Shown here: positions 42,281 through 50,637 of the stretch, piece after piece
How the letters are laid out: every line of letters begins with the position of its first letter
How positions within the stretch are numbered: position 1 is the first letter of the stretch
From: an uncultured Blautia sp.
Lineage (GTDB): Bacteria > Bacillota > Clostridia > Lachnospirales > Lachnospiraceae
Length of the DNA stretch: 64,000 bases
Direction of reading: 5' to 3'
NCBI GenBank assembly: GCA_900551075.1
Contig: URVB01000014.1
Coordinates: 1-64,000 of the forward strand
Translations under genes and position numbers: made by a program
Notes under the pieces: model-generated
Told to the model about the DNA's origin: nothing
The model's database searches: none
Seen by the model: only the letters and a program-made list of their open reading frames with translations

Positions 42281-44209
42281 ATGGAAAAGGAAAAATATCA
42301 TGGCAAAAATGCGGACAGCAGGAGAACAACAGGCGTAAAAAGGAGAACAAGTACAAAAAGAGCGACAAGTTTACAGAGAAAAACGGGTACAAAAAGAGCA
42401 GCCGGGATAAAGAGAGAAACAGGCGCAAAAAGAACGACTGGTATAAAGAGAGCAGCGAGTACAAGAAGAAAGCAGGGCGCGAGTATTATTAAAATTATTT
42501 TTGCAGCAGAAGCCATTTTGGTCGTACTTGTGCTGATAGCATTGGTGTGTGTGAAGCTTTGGGTAAAGGGCAGGGATACGGTGCAGACAGCTCCTGTCAG
42601 CATGGAAACCGGGTCTGAGGAGGGGCAGGCAGGCGTGGAAGGTGTGCGTATGGCGGAAGGAGAAGCAGCAGCGGAGCCGGATTTTTTGCCATATTGCACG
42701 GAGGAGACGAAACCCTCCAATTATATCGAATACACAGAGATCAATGTGGACGGGACAACTCTGACAAATCTGTCGGATTATAAGCCAACGGACAGAATTG
42801 AGTTCGGCAAAGGCAGTGATTATACTTCAGTGGATGGAATCGTTACCTTCAGAGGGAATAACTTCAGGGATAACGCATCTTATGGTCATACAAAGATGAA
42901 AGATTATAAGATGAAAGATCTATGGTCCTATCAAACAGGATCGCTTACATACGGAGATGCCTGCTGGACAGGAAGCGGGTGGACTGGCCAGCCCCTTATG
43001 GCAAAATGGCCGAAAGAAACCAGGGCGGCCATGAATATGTATGATTGGGCCAGGCAGGATGATGATCTGGTGGAGGTTATTTATGCATGCATGGATGGGT
43101 ATATATATTTTCTGGAACTGGATACCGGCAGGGAGACCAGGGAACCTCTTTATCTTGGATATACCTTCAAGGGAGCCGGAGCCCTGGACCCCAGGGGATA
43201 TCCGATTATGTATGTAGGAGCCGGCTATGACAGCAATGAAGGTATGGCGAGAGCTTTTATTATCAATCTCCTTGATTGCAGTGTCATGTATACTTTCGGT
43301 AATAACGACGAATTTTCTCTGCGCGGTTCTTTGAGCTTTTTTGATTCATCGGCCTTAGTAGATGCGGAGACAGATACCCTGATCTATCCGGGTGAAAACG
43401 GAATCCTTTATTTGATGAAGCTTCATACAAAATATGATGAAGCTGCGGGAACTCTTTCCATATCTCCGGGAAACATTGTGAAATGGCATTATTATGGTAC
43501 CAGAAGCAGTCTGGAATCCTACTGGCTTGGTATGGAAGACAGTGCGGTTGTTTATGGGGGATATCTGTTTGTGGCGGATAACGGCGGCAATCTCATGTGT
43601 ATTGATCTGAATACGCTTCAGCTCGTATGGGTGCAGGATATACTGGATGATTCGAATTCCACTCCCGTGTTGTCTATGGAAGACGGACATCTCTATCTGT
43701 ATGTAAGTACTTCTTTCCATTTGGGATGGAGAAGTTATGAAACAGCAGAGATTCCTATCTGGAAAATTGATGCGGAGAATGGCAGCATCATATGGCAGAA
43801 TTCTTATGAGTGCTATACGGAGGATGGCGTATCCGGCGGTGTTCAGTCGACCATTGCTCTTGGCAATCATGAATTTTCAGACTATATCTATGTGACGGTG
43901 GCAAGGACCGGCGCAGAATATGATGGTGTTTTGGCATGTATCAATAAAAAGACGGGAAAAACAGAGTGGGAGCATAGAGCTTACTATGCGTGGTCCTCTC
44001 CGGTTTGTGTATATAATGCGGACGGCAGCGGGGCAGTGCTTTACTGTAGCTGCGGCGGCAAGATGTATCTCTTAAATGGTAAGACCGGCGAAACCTATGA
44101 CACCTTTACACTCAGCGATGGAGCAATAGAGGCATCGCCGGCAGTATATAAGGATTATGTGGTTGTCGGTACAAGAGACTCCTGCATTTGGGGAATTAAA
44201 CTTACGTGA
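42281..44209 (+). CDS. Membrane-anchored PQQ-like beta-propeller protein with a basic hexapeptide-repeat tail
   Basis: A 642-residue protein. Residues 1-70 are cytoplasmic and strongly basic with eight tandem six-residue repeats (17-64). One membrane segment follows (about 70-95, IIKIIFAAEAILVVLVLIALVCV). The exported part from about 150 is a beta-propeller of the PQQ-binding-like repeat class: YIYFLELDTGRETREPL, GGYLFVADNGGNLMCIDLNTLQLVW, VLACINKKTGKTEWEH, YLLNGKTGETYDTF, ending in GTRDSCIWGIKLT. No quinone-binding Trp-docking residues can be claimed. ATG 42281 follows GGGGAGA. Such proteins may sense or bind wall or matrix components. The function is unknown. Confidence 0.8.
   Translation: MEKEKYHGKNADSRRTTGVKRRTSTKRATSLQRKTGTKRAAGIKRETGAKRTTGIKRAASTRRKQGASIIKIIFAAEAILVVLVLIALVCVKLWVKGRDTVQTAPVSMETGSEEGQAGVEGVRMAEGEAAAEPDFLPYCTEETKPSNYIEYTEINVDGTTLTNLSDYKPTDRIEFGKGSDYTSVDGIVTFRGNNFRDNASYGHTKMKDYKMKDLWSYQTGSLTYGDACWTGSGWTGQPLMAKWPKETRAAMNMYDWARQDDDLVEVIYACMDGYIYFLELDTGRETREPLYLGYTFKGAGALDPRGYPIMYVGAGYDSNEGMARAFIINLLDCSVMYTFGNNDEFSLRGSLSFFDSSALVDAETDTLIYPGENGILYLMKLHTKYDEAAGTLSISPGNIVKWHYYGTRSSLESYWLGMEDSAVVYGGYLFVADNGGNLMCIDLNTLQLVWVQDILDDSNSTPVLSMEDGHLYLYVSTSFHLGWRSYETAEIPIWKIDAENGSIIWQNSYECYTEDGVSGGVQSTIALGNHEFSDYIYVTVARTGAEYDGVLACINKKTGKTEWEHRAYYAWSSPVCVYNADGSGAVLYCSCGGKMYLLNGKTGETYDTFTLSDGAIEASPAVYKDYVVVGTRDSCIWGIKLT
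42329..42472 (+). repeat. Eight in-frame 18-bp repeats encoding a basic hexapeptide
   Basis: Period-six protein repeat with consensus T-G-x-K-R-x: TGVKRR, TSTKRA, TSLQRK, TGTKRA, AGIKRE, TGAKRT, TGIKRA, ASTRRK (residues 17-64 of the beta-propeller protein). The DNA copies are diverged but keep the 18-base period. Confidence 0.85.
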
Positions 44210-44288
44210 CAGGAGAATATCTGCTCGGTGGAAACGCTCATATTATTGAAAAAAATGCAAATACTGTAAATAATGTAAATATTGTTTA

Positions 44289-44319
44289 TGCACGTCTGAT
44301 CGTGCAATGTTTTGTTTTG
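44289..44319 (+). terminator. Probable terminator after the beta-propeller gene
   Basis: TGCACG (44289-44294) pairs with CGTGCA (44301-44306), then a T-rich run (GTTTTGTTTT). Confidence 0.55.
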
Positions 44320-44370
44320 AATATATAAATCTTAATATTAAGCAGGAAGAAACAGAAAGGGGAAGAATAT

Positions 44371-45936
44371 ATGGAAAAAGCAGGAAAAGCTGCAGAAAAA
44401 ATTGATGTGCAGTCATGGAAAAAGGATTTACCGGAGTTCAAAGAGAAAACAGCCGCATTTTATGCCGGAGAATTAAGCAAAGGTGACTATAAGGGATTTT
44501 CCGGATTTTACGGAAGCTATGCGCAGAAGGGCGGAGCGGCAAGCATGCTGCGTCTGCGTATGACGGCCGGACGTGTAACAAAGGAAAAACTGGCATTTAC
44601 AGCCAAAGCGGTCAGGAAACATAAGATCGAAAAAATACATTTTACCACCTGTCAGACCATTCAGCTTCATGACCTGCGGCAGGATGCACTGTGCAGCATC
44701 ATGGAAGATGCTCTGGACGCAGGGATTGTGACTATGGGCGGCGGCGGAGATTTTCCGCGTAATGTAATGTGCTCTCCGTTGTCCGGCGTGGAGAAGGAGG
44801 AGTACTTTGATGTAAGCCCATGGGCAGAAGCAGCAGGGGAATATCTGATGCATTTTATCAAAGCAGAAAAGATGCCCCGCAAGCTGAAGGTTGGTTTCTC
44901 GAATTCCCCGAAAAATATGACCCATGCCACATACCGGGATCTGGGATTTGCAGCCAGAGAGGACGGCAGATTTGATGTTTACAGTGCAGGCGGCCTGGGA
45001 AACAATCCGCGTTTTGGTGTTAAGGTGGCTGAGGGAATTGAGCCGGAGATGATCTTATATTATATCAAAGCAATGTGGCTTACATTCCGCGCTTACGGCA
45101 ATTATCAAAATCGAGGAAAAGCACGTACCCGCTATATGCAGGAGGCTGTAGGAGGGGCTGAAAAATACAAAGAAGCATATCTGGAAAAGCTTAAGGAGGT
45201 CTTAGATTCCGAAGAGGATCTGCGTATCCGGCCGGAAAAAAGGACCGTTACAAAGTCTGGTGATGGAACCACAGTTACCGGTTCCCGTATCATTGAACAG
45301 AAACAGAACGGACTCTATACGGTGGCCTGGCATCCCATTGGGGGACAGCCAAGGGCAGAAAGCCTGTGCGCCCTCAGCGATATGATCGCAGATATGGAAG
45401 AGGCAGAAGTTCGTCTTGCTCCGGATGAAACAGCCTATATTATCAATCTGACCGGAACTGAGGCACAAAAAGTGCTGGAACTAACTGCAGATAGCGCCGA
45501 GTCTCTTTTTGAGACCTCTGTAAGCTGTATCGGCGCATCTATCTGCCAGATCGGTCTCCGTGATTCTCAGGCTCTGCTCGGCGCCTGTGTGGATGCAGTA
45601 AGAGAGGCCGGCATTCCGGATGGAGCACTGCCTCAGATTCATATATCCGGATGTCCATCATCCTGCGGAACTCATCAGACCGGAAGAATCGGTTTCCGGG
45701 GTGCCGTAAAAAAGGTGGATAAGAAACCGCAGCCTGCATTTGTGTTGTATGTAAACGGCGATGACCGTCAGGGACAGGAGACTATGGGAAGGGAGTTGGG
45801 AACTGTTCTCGAAGAATGTATACCGGAACTTTTAGTGAAATTGGGTAAAACGGTAGCCAATAGCGGTATGGACTATGAGGCCTGGAACCGGAAAAATCCG
45901 GACGGACTCCGGCAGATCGCAGCGGAATATATTTAG
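44371..45936 (+). CDS. Nitrite/sulfite reductase-like siroheme protein
   Basis: A 521-residue protein of the ferredoxin-dependent nitrite/sulfite reductase family, cytoplasmic. The N-terminal ferrodoxin-like half includes FYGSYAQKGGAASMLRLRMTAGRVT and IHFTTCQTIQLHDL, then GGGGDFPRNVMCSPLSG. The C-terminal half carries the [4Fe-4S]-siroheme ligands in CIGASICQIG (Cx5C) and ISGCPSSCGTHQ (GCxxxC). The usual order is present and no motif is missing. It stands alone, with no electron-donor subunit or siroheme genes nearby. The physiological substrate (sulfite or nitrite) cannot be told apart from sequence. The start has AGAAAGGGG upstream. Confidence 0.9.
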   Translation: MEKAGKAAEKIDVQSWKKDLPEFKEKTAAFYAGELSKGDYKGFSGFYGSYAQKGGAASMLRLRMTAGRVTKEKLAFTAKAVRKHKIEKIHFTTCQTIQLHDLRQDALCSIMEDALDAGIVTMGGGGDFPRNVMCSPLSGVEKEEYFDVSPWAEAAGEYLMHFIKAEKMPRKLKVGFSNSPKNMTHATYRDLGFAAREDGRFDVYSAGGLGNNPRFGVKVAEGIEPEMILYYIKAMWLTFRAYGNYQNRGKARTRYMQEAVGGAEKYKEAYLEKLKEVLDSEEDLRIRPEKRTVTKSGDGTTVTGSRIIEQKQNGLYTVAWHPIGGQPRAESLCALSDMIADMEEAEVRLAPDETAYIINLTGTEAQKVLELTADSAESLFETSVSCIGASICQIGLRDSQALLGACVDAVREAGIPDGALPQIHISGCPSSCGTHQTGRIGFRGAVKKVDKKPQPAFVLYVNGDDRQGQETMGRELGTVLEECIPELLVKLGKTVANSGMDYEAWNRKNPDGLRQIAAEYI

Positions 45937-46238
45937 TATGGAAAAGACCGTATCATGTCATCCTGAAAAGCACAGATGACCTTGCGTTTACAGTCACAGG
46001 GAAGCATTTTTTGATTCGGCGGCACAGCCCATTTACAGGGGTTATGCCGTCTTGTGCTTTGAGGGTTCAGTGATTTTGACGATGAACCGTTCACAAGCGG
46101 CCTCTGCGCAGCCTGTCCCGTATCATCGAATAACGATATCACTTCTCTTTTTTGTGCAAGCATCGAGAGGAAAAATTTTAAGAAAAACCTTATAATGTTA
46201 AATGTAAGCTCATATGCGAATAAGCGAGGAGGTATCTG
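45937..46238. other. 302-base gene-free stretch with a nested stem-loop
   Basis: No supported gene. A strong two-part stem lies at 46046-46101. GCCG and CTTGTG (46046-46056) pair with CACAAG and CGGC (46092-46101), and inside GGTTCA (46064-46069) pairs with TGAACC (46083-46088). CCGTATCAT occurs twice in direct orientation (about 45950 and 46118). A TATAAT at 46191-46196 is a likely -10 for the AraC/GyrI gene. The arrangement could be a degenerate mobile-element remnant or an unannotated structured RNA. Confidence 0.4.
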
Positions 46239-47090
46239 ATGGAATGGGTTGAAAGATTAAACCAAAGCATGAATTATATTGAGGAACATTTGGCAGGGGA
46301 GATTGACTACAAACAGCTTGCGCGGATTGCCTGCTGCTCCACCTATCATTACCAGAGAATGTTTACCTATATGGCAGGCATTACTCTGGCAGAGTATATC
46401 CGAAGAAGAAAAATGTCATTGGCGGCAGTTGATTTGCAGGGAGGAAATAAAAAAATTGTTGATATCGCCGAAAAATACGGCTACCGTTCTCCAACCGCGT
46501 TTAACAGAGCATTTCAAGCCTTTCACGGAATTGCCCCTTCGACAGTAAAAGGCGGGGGCGTATCCGTGAAGTCTTTTTCCCCCATTGTATTTAGAATTGC
46601 AGTGAAAGGAGCAACAGAGATGAACTATCGAATCGAAACAAAAGATGCTTTTCGTATTATCGGTGTTTCTGCACCGCTCGACAAAGAAATCGAAAATAAT
46701 TTTATGGTTGTACCAAAGATGTGGCAGGATGCCGTCGCAAGCGGAACAATACAAAAACTGGCGGGCATGATGGACACGCCCCCTATGGGACTTTTGGGGG
46801 TGAGTGCCTGCAACGATGCGGAGCAATGGAAATATTTTATTGCTGTTTCAAGCACAAAAGAAAGCGGTGAATTTGAAGAATACACCGTACCCGCATCCAC
46901 ATGGGCCATTTTCTCCGGAACAGGCACAAACCGGTCCGTCCAGGAATTGGAACAGCGTATCATTACCGAATGGCTTCCGGCCTCCGGATATGAGTATGCG
47001 GATGCTCCCGATATTGAGGTCTATCTGAATCCGGACCCGCAAAACGCACAGTACGAGGTATGGATACCAGTGACAAAAAAGCAGGCATAG
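46239..47090 (+). CDS. AraC family regulator with GyrI-like effector-binding domain
   Basis: 283 residues. The N-terminal AraC helix-turn-helix pair is at about 8-105 (DYKQLARIACCSTYHYQRMFTYMAGITLAEYIRRRKM and VDIAEKYGYRSPTAFNRAFQAFHGIAPS). The C-terminal GyrI-like domain is about 125-283 (YRIETKDAFRIIGVSAPL through EVYLNPDPQNAQYEVWIPV), the Rob/BmrR-type small-molecule binding fold. ATG 46239 follows GAGGAGG. It is followed after 15 bases by a small unknown gene with which it is likely co-transcribed. The ligand is unknown. Such regulators often respond to amphipathic toxic compounds. Confidence 0.92.
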   Translation: MEWVERLNQSMNYIEEHLAGEIDYKQLARIACCSTYHYQRMFTYMAGITLAEYIRRRKMSLAAVDLQGGNKKIVDIAEKYGYRSPTAFNRAFQAFHGIAPSTVKGGGVSVKSFSPIVFRIAVKGATEMNYRIETKDAFRIIGVSAPLDKEIENNFMVVPKMWQDAVASGTIQKLAGMMDTPPMGLLGVSACNDAEQWKYFIAVSSTKESGEFEEYTVPASTWAIFSGTGTNRSVQELEQRIITEWLPASGYEYADAPDIEVYLNPDPQNAQYEVWIPVTKKQA

Positions 47091-47105
47091 CGGAGGCCAA
47101 CTATC

Positions 47106-47579
47106 ATGGACGAGAAATTCAGTTTATTTATGGAAACGGTTGATGAGCGTTTTCGCGGCTTCGTAAATCAAATTAATGAATACCTGACCGCTAAAGGCTG
47201 CAAATGCGATATAAAAGCGGCGAAAAGCGGATATGTGGTATCCTATGTGCTAATCAGCAGCAAAAGGGCTTTGGCAACTTTTATTTCCCGGAAAACAGGA
47301 ATGAAGCTGCGTATCTATCCCGAGCATATAAAGGAATACAAGATTTTTTTGGGCACCCTGCCAGAAAAAATGAAAAAAGAAATCAAAAAAGCTTCTGTCT
47401 GTAAGCGTTTGGTAAATCCCGGGGACTGCAACCAGAAATGTGTGATGGGATATACCTTTGAAATGGATGGAGAGCAATATCAGAAGTGTCGTTATATGGC
47501 GTTTCAGCTTACTTTAGGCGAAGAAAACAATCCGTTCATCATGCGGTTTTTAGAAAACGAGCTTGAAAACGGGTGCTGA
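47106..47579 (+). CDS. Hypothetical protein co-transcribed with the AraC/GyrI regulator
   Basis: A 157-residue protein I do not assign to a family. It is soluble, basic in the middle (KKEIKKASVCKRLVNPGDCNQKC) and has six cysteines, three of them in that stretch. The C-terminus YQKCRYMAFQLTLGEENNPFIMRFLENEL is mixed. Cysteines are spaced for possible metal binding, but no known zinc motif is matched. It lies 15 bases after the AraC/GyrI gene. Confidence 0.75.
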   Translation: MDEKFSLFMETVDERFRGFVNQINEYLTAKGCKCDIKAAKSGYVVSYVLISSKRALATFISRKTGMKLRIYPEHIKEYKIFLGTLPEKMKKEIKKASVCKRLVNPGDCNQKCVMGYTFEMDGEQYQKCRYMAFQLTLGEENNPFIMRFLENELENGC

Positions 47580-47625
47580 TACCCCCTTGCTGTCCAAAAT
47601 ACAGGCGGGAAAGATGTGTCAATAA

Positions 47626-47671
47626 CCAAAAGCAACATGACGTATAGGTGTCATGTTACTTTTGGTATGAT
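47626..47671 (+). promoter_or_regulatory. WYL-regulator operator overlapping the WYL gene promoter
   Basis: Core palindrome AACATGAC-N8-GTCATGTT at 47634-47657. The arms extend to 16 bp (47626-47665) with one mismatch. TATGAT (47666-47671) is the -10, 8 bases after the core. The same core, spacer and -10 distance recur at 48736-48773. It may also form an mRNA hairpin at the end of the upstream operon. Confidence 0.65.
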
Positions 47672-47763
47672 AGGACAAGAAAGGGATTGCACATGGATAA
47701 AGAAATGATGGCACCAGTTGTACAGACGCAGCGCCGGTGAACTTATGATCGTGAGGTGGCGAC

Positions 47764-48702
47764 ATGAAAATAGACCGTCTGATTGGAATTATTACGATTT
47801 TGCTCCAACAGGACAAAATAACAGCCCCGGAGCTTGCAAAAAGATTTGAGGTTTCAAAACGGACGATTAACAGGGATATTGAAGATATATGTAAAGCGGG
47901 CATACCCCTGATTACAATGCAGGGGTATGACGGCGGCATTTCGATTGCAGACACTTATAAAATCGACAAAGCCCTTCTTTCACAGGAGGAATTACAGGCA
48001 ATTTTAGCGGGATTAAGGGGAATTGACACAGTTTCCCAGACCTCTCACTATATAAAAATGATTGAAAAAATGTCAAGCAGGAAAAACCGCATCATTGCCG
48101 ATGACGTAATCATCATTGATTTGGCATCTCATTATCAATATTCGCTTACTCCCAAAATAGAAACCATCAAACAGGCAATCCAGACGCAGCACACGCTTGT
48201 GTTTCAATACTATTATGAAAAAGGCGAGGGCCAACGCAGGATTGAGCCATATCATTTAGTTTTTAAATGGTCGTCATGGTATGTTTTCGGATTTTGTCTG
48301 GACAGAAAGGCGTATCGCTTGTTCAAATTAAACCGCCTATGGGATTTGCAAATGGAAGAAGAAACATTTTCCAAAAGAGAGATACCGGAAGAAGAATTAT
48401 CTTTTGGGGCTTTTCTTACGGAGGGCAATATCCATTTGAAAGCCATATTTGCGGGAAGCGAGAAGCACCGCCTGATTGAGGAATACGGGATTGACAGTTT
48501 TACAATGTCCGGAGATGAAAAACTGCTGTTTGAACGTGATTTTGCAAGCTATGAGAATATGCGTGAATGGATATTCAGTTTTGGCGACAAAGTGGATATA
48601 TTAGAACCACAAGCCTTGCGGGCCGACAGAAAGAAACAGGCAGAAAACATAATCAGGCAAGAGGAAAAAAATAAGAAAAAGGCAGTCAATACAAATGATT
48701 AA
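47764..48702 (+). CDS. YafY-type transcriptional regulator with HTH and WYL domains
   Basis: 312 residues. The N-terminal winged helix-turn-helix (about 1-60) reads RLIGIITILLQQDKITAPELAKRFEVSKRTINRDIEDICKAGIP. The WYL domain is about 135-215 with QYYYEKGEGQRRIEPYHLVFKWSSWYVFGFCLDRKAYRLFKLNRL. A C-terminal WCX extension follows (about 225-305). WYL domains sense nucleotides or other small ligands. The same palindrome precedes this gene and the DUF3795 gene, which suggests autoregulation and control of that neighbour. The ribosome site is GAGGTGG. Confidence 0.92.
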   Translation: MKIDRLIGIITILLQQDKITAPELAKRFEVSKRTINRDIEDICKAGIPLITMQGYDGGISIADTYKIDKALLSQEELQAILAGLRGIDTVSQTSHYIKMIEKMSSRKNRIIADDVIIIDLASHYQYSLTPKIETIKQAIQTQHTLVFQYYYEKGEGQRRIEPYHLVFKWSSWYVFGFCLDRKAYRLFKLNRLWDLQMEEETFSKREIPEEELSFGAFLTEGNIHLKAIFAGSEKHRLIEEYGIDSFTMSGDEKLLFERDFASYENMREWIFSFGDKVDILEPQALRADRKKQAENIIRQEEKNKKKAVNTND

Positions 48703-48735
48703 AACAAATATGAAAGTTGGGAAACAGCCCGCAGC

Positions 48736-48773
48736 AACATGACGTACAGGTGTCATGTTCCCCATGATACAAT
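48736..48773 (+). promoter_or_regulatory. Second WYL-regulator operator, before the DUF3795 gene
   Basis: Core palindrome AACATGAC-N8-GTCATGTT at 48736-48759, identical in both arms to the site at 47634, with 7 of 8 spacer bases also the same. TACAAT (48768-48773) is the -10, again 8 bases after the core. Confidence 0.7.
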
Positions 48774-48800
48774 GAAAAAAAGTCATGGAGGTGTCTGTTT

Positions 48801-49061
48801 ATGATTGAATCAAGGTGTGGTCTTTTGTGCAGCAGCTGTTCTTATCGGGAGCAAATGAACTGCGGTGGCTGTGTGAAAATTGAAAAACCGTTCTGGGGCG
48901 AAAGCTGCCCTGTCAAATCCTGTGGCGAAGCGAAAGGGCATGAGCATTGCGGACAATGTAAGGTGTTTCCCTGCGGCCTGCTGAAGCAATTTGCATATGA
49001 TGATGAGCAAGGCGACGATGGAAAACGAATAGAGCAATGCAAGTGTTGGATGAAAGAGTAG
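48801..49061 (+). CDS. DUF3795 cysteine-rich protein
   Basis: An 86-residue protein with ten or more cysteines: CGLLCSSCSY, NCGGC, ESCPVKSC, HCGQCKVFPC and CKCW. The pattern matches DUF3795, small proteins thought to bind metal. It starts 27 bases after a promoter that carries a WYL-type operator, so it is probably regulated by the gene upstream. Its 3' end overlaps the start of the next frame. The function is unknown. Confidence 0.85.
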   Translation: MIESRCGLLCSSCSYREQMNCGGCVKIEKPFWGESCPVKSCGEAKGHEHCGQCKVFPCGLLKQFAYDDEQGDDGKRIEQCKCWMKE

Positions 49062-49468
49062 GTGACATTAGTAAAGTGGACTATCTGGATGAGAAAGATT
49101 ATATTATGCGTATGATTAAAGAAATGGTGAGAGTGCTTTTTTCTCTGATGCTGGGGAAGAAATATGTCTCCGTAGAACTGCCAGATGAAAATAAATATAA
49201 TGTTTCCGGAAAAGGATTGGATGATTTTTTGAGAATGGTAGATTATGGACAGATTAATGAGGCAGAAAATATGCTGCTGGAAAATCTTGATTATGACAGC
49301 AGGGAAGAAAATCTGGCCGCAATACGTCTTTATCAATATATTGGAGAAAAGGATGAAGATTTCCTGTCTAAGTGCAATTACTCAAAAGAAGAGGCTTTGG
49401 AGGGCTTAAAGATGCTGGCCGAAAAAGCAGGATTTGGTGAAGTAAATAAAATATTTACGGAGCTTTAG
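49037..49468 (+). CDS. DUF6483 family protein
   Basis: Up to 143 residues. The recognisable part begins LDEKDYIMRMIKEMVRVLFSLMLGKK, which is the usual N-terminus of this family. The true start may therefore be GTG 49076 rather than ATG 49037. Helical, with EAENMLLENLDYDSREENLAAIRLYQYIGEKDEDFL resembling tetratricopeptide-like packing. It overlaps the DUF3795 gene by 25 bases if the first start is used, so translation is probably coupled. The function is unknown. Confidence 0.75.
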   Translation: MQVLDERVGDISKVDYLDEKDYIMRMIKEMVRVLFSLMLGKKYVSVELPDENKYNVSGKGLDDFLRMVDYGQINEAENMLLENLDYDSREENLAAIRLYQYIGEKDEDFLSKCNYSKEEALEGLKMLAEKAGFGEVNKIFTEL

Positions 49469-49585
49469 CTTTGGATTTTGAGGCATAAGCAAAAAGTGTA
49501 CCATCGACCGGTGCGCATTCTGTAAATATTCGGTTTAATTATATTGTCATTAAAAATAATCACGTGCCCGCCGGGCGCACAATAG

Positions 49586-49620
49586 CAAGAAACAGGGGAC
49601 TGACAGGCCCCTGTTTCTTG
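49586..49620. terminator. Perfect 13-bp hairpin between convergent genes
   Basis: CAAGAAACAGGGG (49586-49598) pairs with CCCCTGTTTCTTG (49608-49620). It can end transcripts from both sides (DUF6483 on plus, DUF1445 on minus), although the T-rich part is inside the stem. Confidence 0.65.
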
Positions 49621-49625
49621 TGGAA

Positions 49626-50411
49626 TTAATATTTTAATTCGACATTTTTGATGTCTGTGATCAACATATGGCCGGGTGCGTGGGTGATAGCCAAAGAAGG
49701 TTTGGATTCCATTACCACATTCTGAGGCGTTACGCCGCAGGGCCAGAATACAGGAACTTCTCCGTCCCGAATCGTGACCATATCCCCGAAATCCGGTTTT
49801 GCGATATCGCGAATGCCGATTACTTCCGGGGTTCCAATATGAACTGGAGCACCGTGAACACGAGGCATTTCACCGGTAATCAGGACGGCCTTCGGGATCA
49901 GTTCATACGGGATCGGACGCATACTGACAACCATATTGCCATGGAAATCACCCGCCGGTACACAGGGAATATTCGTCCTGTACATAGGAACATTGCATCC
50001 CTCTTCTATATGGCGTACAGGTACATTTGCTTCCAGAAGCGCTGCTTCGAAAGAAAAGCTGCAGCCGATAAGAAAGCTTACAAAATCATCCTGCCAGAAT
50101 TCAGAGACATCGGTATATTCTCCGTTCAGCTCTCCATCTCTGTAAATGCGGTAACGGGGAATATCTTTTGCAATATCTGCGCCGTCTGCAATGGTATGAA
50201 GCAGCCGGCTTCCGGTGTCACTTACTTCTAGTATGGGGCATGACTTGGGATTTCGCTGTGTAAACAGAAAAAAATCATAAGCCTGACTGCGGGGCAGCAC
50301 GACCAGATTTGCCTGTGCGTATCCGGCACACATTCCGGCTGTCGGCCCTGTAATCCTTTGTTGGCGGATCATTGCGCGGACTTCCCTGGGAGACATGTTT
50401 GTATAATCCAT
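49626..50411 (-). CDS. D-glutamate cyclase / putative hydro-lyase family protein (DUF1445, UPF0317, YcsI type)
   Basis: 261 residues, the usual length for this family. Characteristic blocks are SPREVRAMIRQQRITGPTAGMCAGYAQANLVVLP, FLFTQRNPKSCPILEVSD, FLIGCSFSFEAAL, RHIEEGCNVPMYRTNIPC and WPCGVTPQNVVMESKPSLAITHAPGHMLITD. Related proteins include mammalian D-glutamate cyclase and bacterial putative hydro-lyases. The bacterial substrate is not established. The start at 50411 (complement) follows AAGGAGC. The frame is open to 50462 without support. It is a single gene on the minus strand. Confidence 0.92.
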   Translation of the reverse strand: MDYTNMSPREVRAMIRQQRITGPTAGMCAGYAQANLVVLPRSQAYDFFLFTQRNPKSCPILEVSDTGSRLLHTIADGADIAKDIPRYRIYRDGELNGEYTDVSEFWQDDFVSFLIGCSFSFEAALLEANVPVRHIEEGCNVPMYRTNIPCVPAGDFHGNMVVSMRPIPYELIPKAVLITGEMPRVHGAPVHIGTPEVIGIRDIAKPDFGDMVTIRDGEVPVFWPCGVTPQNVVMESKPSLAITHAPGHMLITDIKNVELKY

Positions 50412-50526
50412 ATGGTTGCTCCTTTCATGATGTAATACGTTGAATTGCATTAACATAATCATACCACAGATGAATAACCAGATACAAGATAAATAACAAA
50501 TTTAATGAATGAGGAGTTTGGTGTGA

Positions 50527-50555
50527 ATGACAAAATGAATGGGATGTGATATAGT
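50527..50555 (+). promoter_or_regulatory. Promoter of the exonuclease gene
   Basis: ATGACA at 50527-50532, 17-base spacer, TATAGT at 50550-50555. Confidence 0.55.
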
Positions 50556-50637
50556 TATATGGTAACAAAGGGCAGATTACGTCAGAAGCGTATCCGTTCA
50601 ATAAAAGAATTCGAAACCATGTTATAGGAGACAAGAA

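Noticed and set aside
49037..49105. Separate small protein before the DUF6483 domain
   Set aside because: There is no stop between this stretch and the domain. It is either an N-terminal extension or untranslated.
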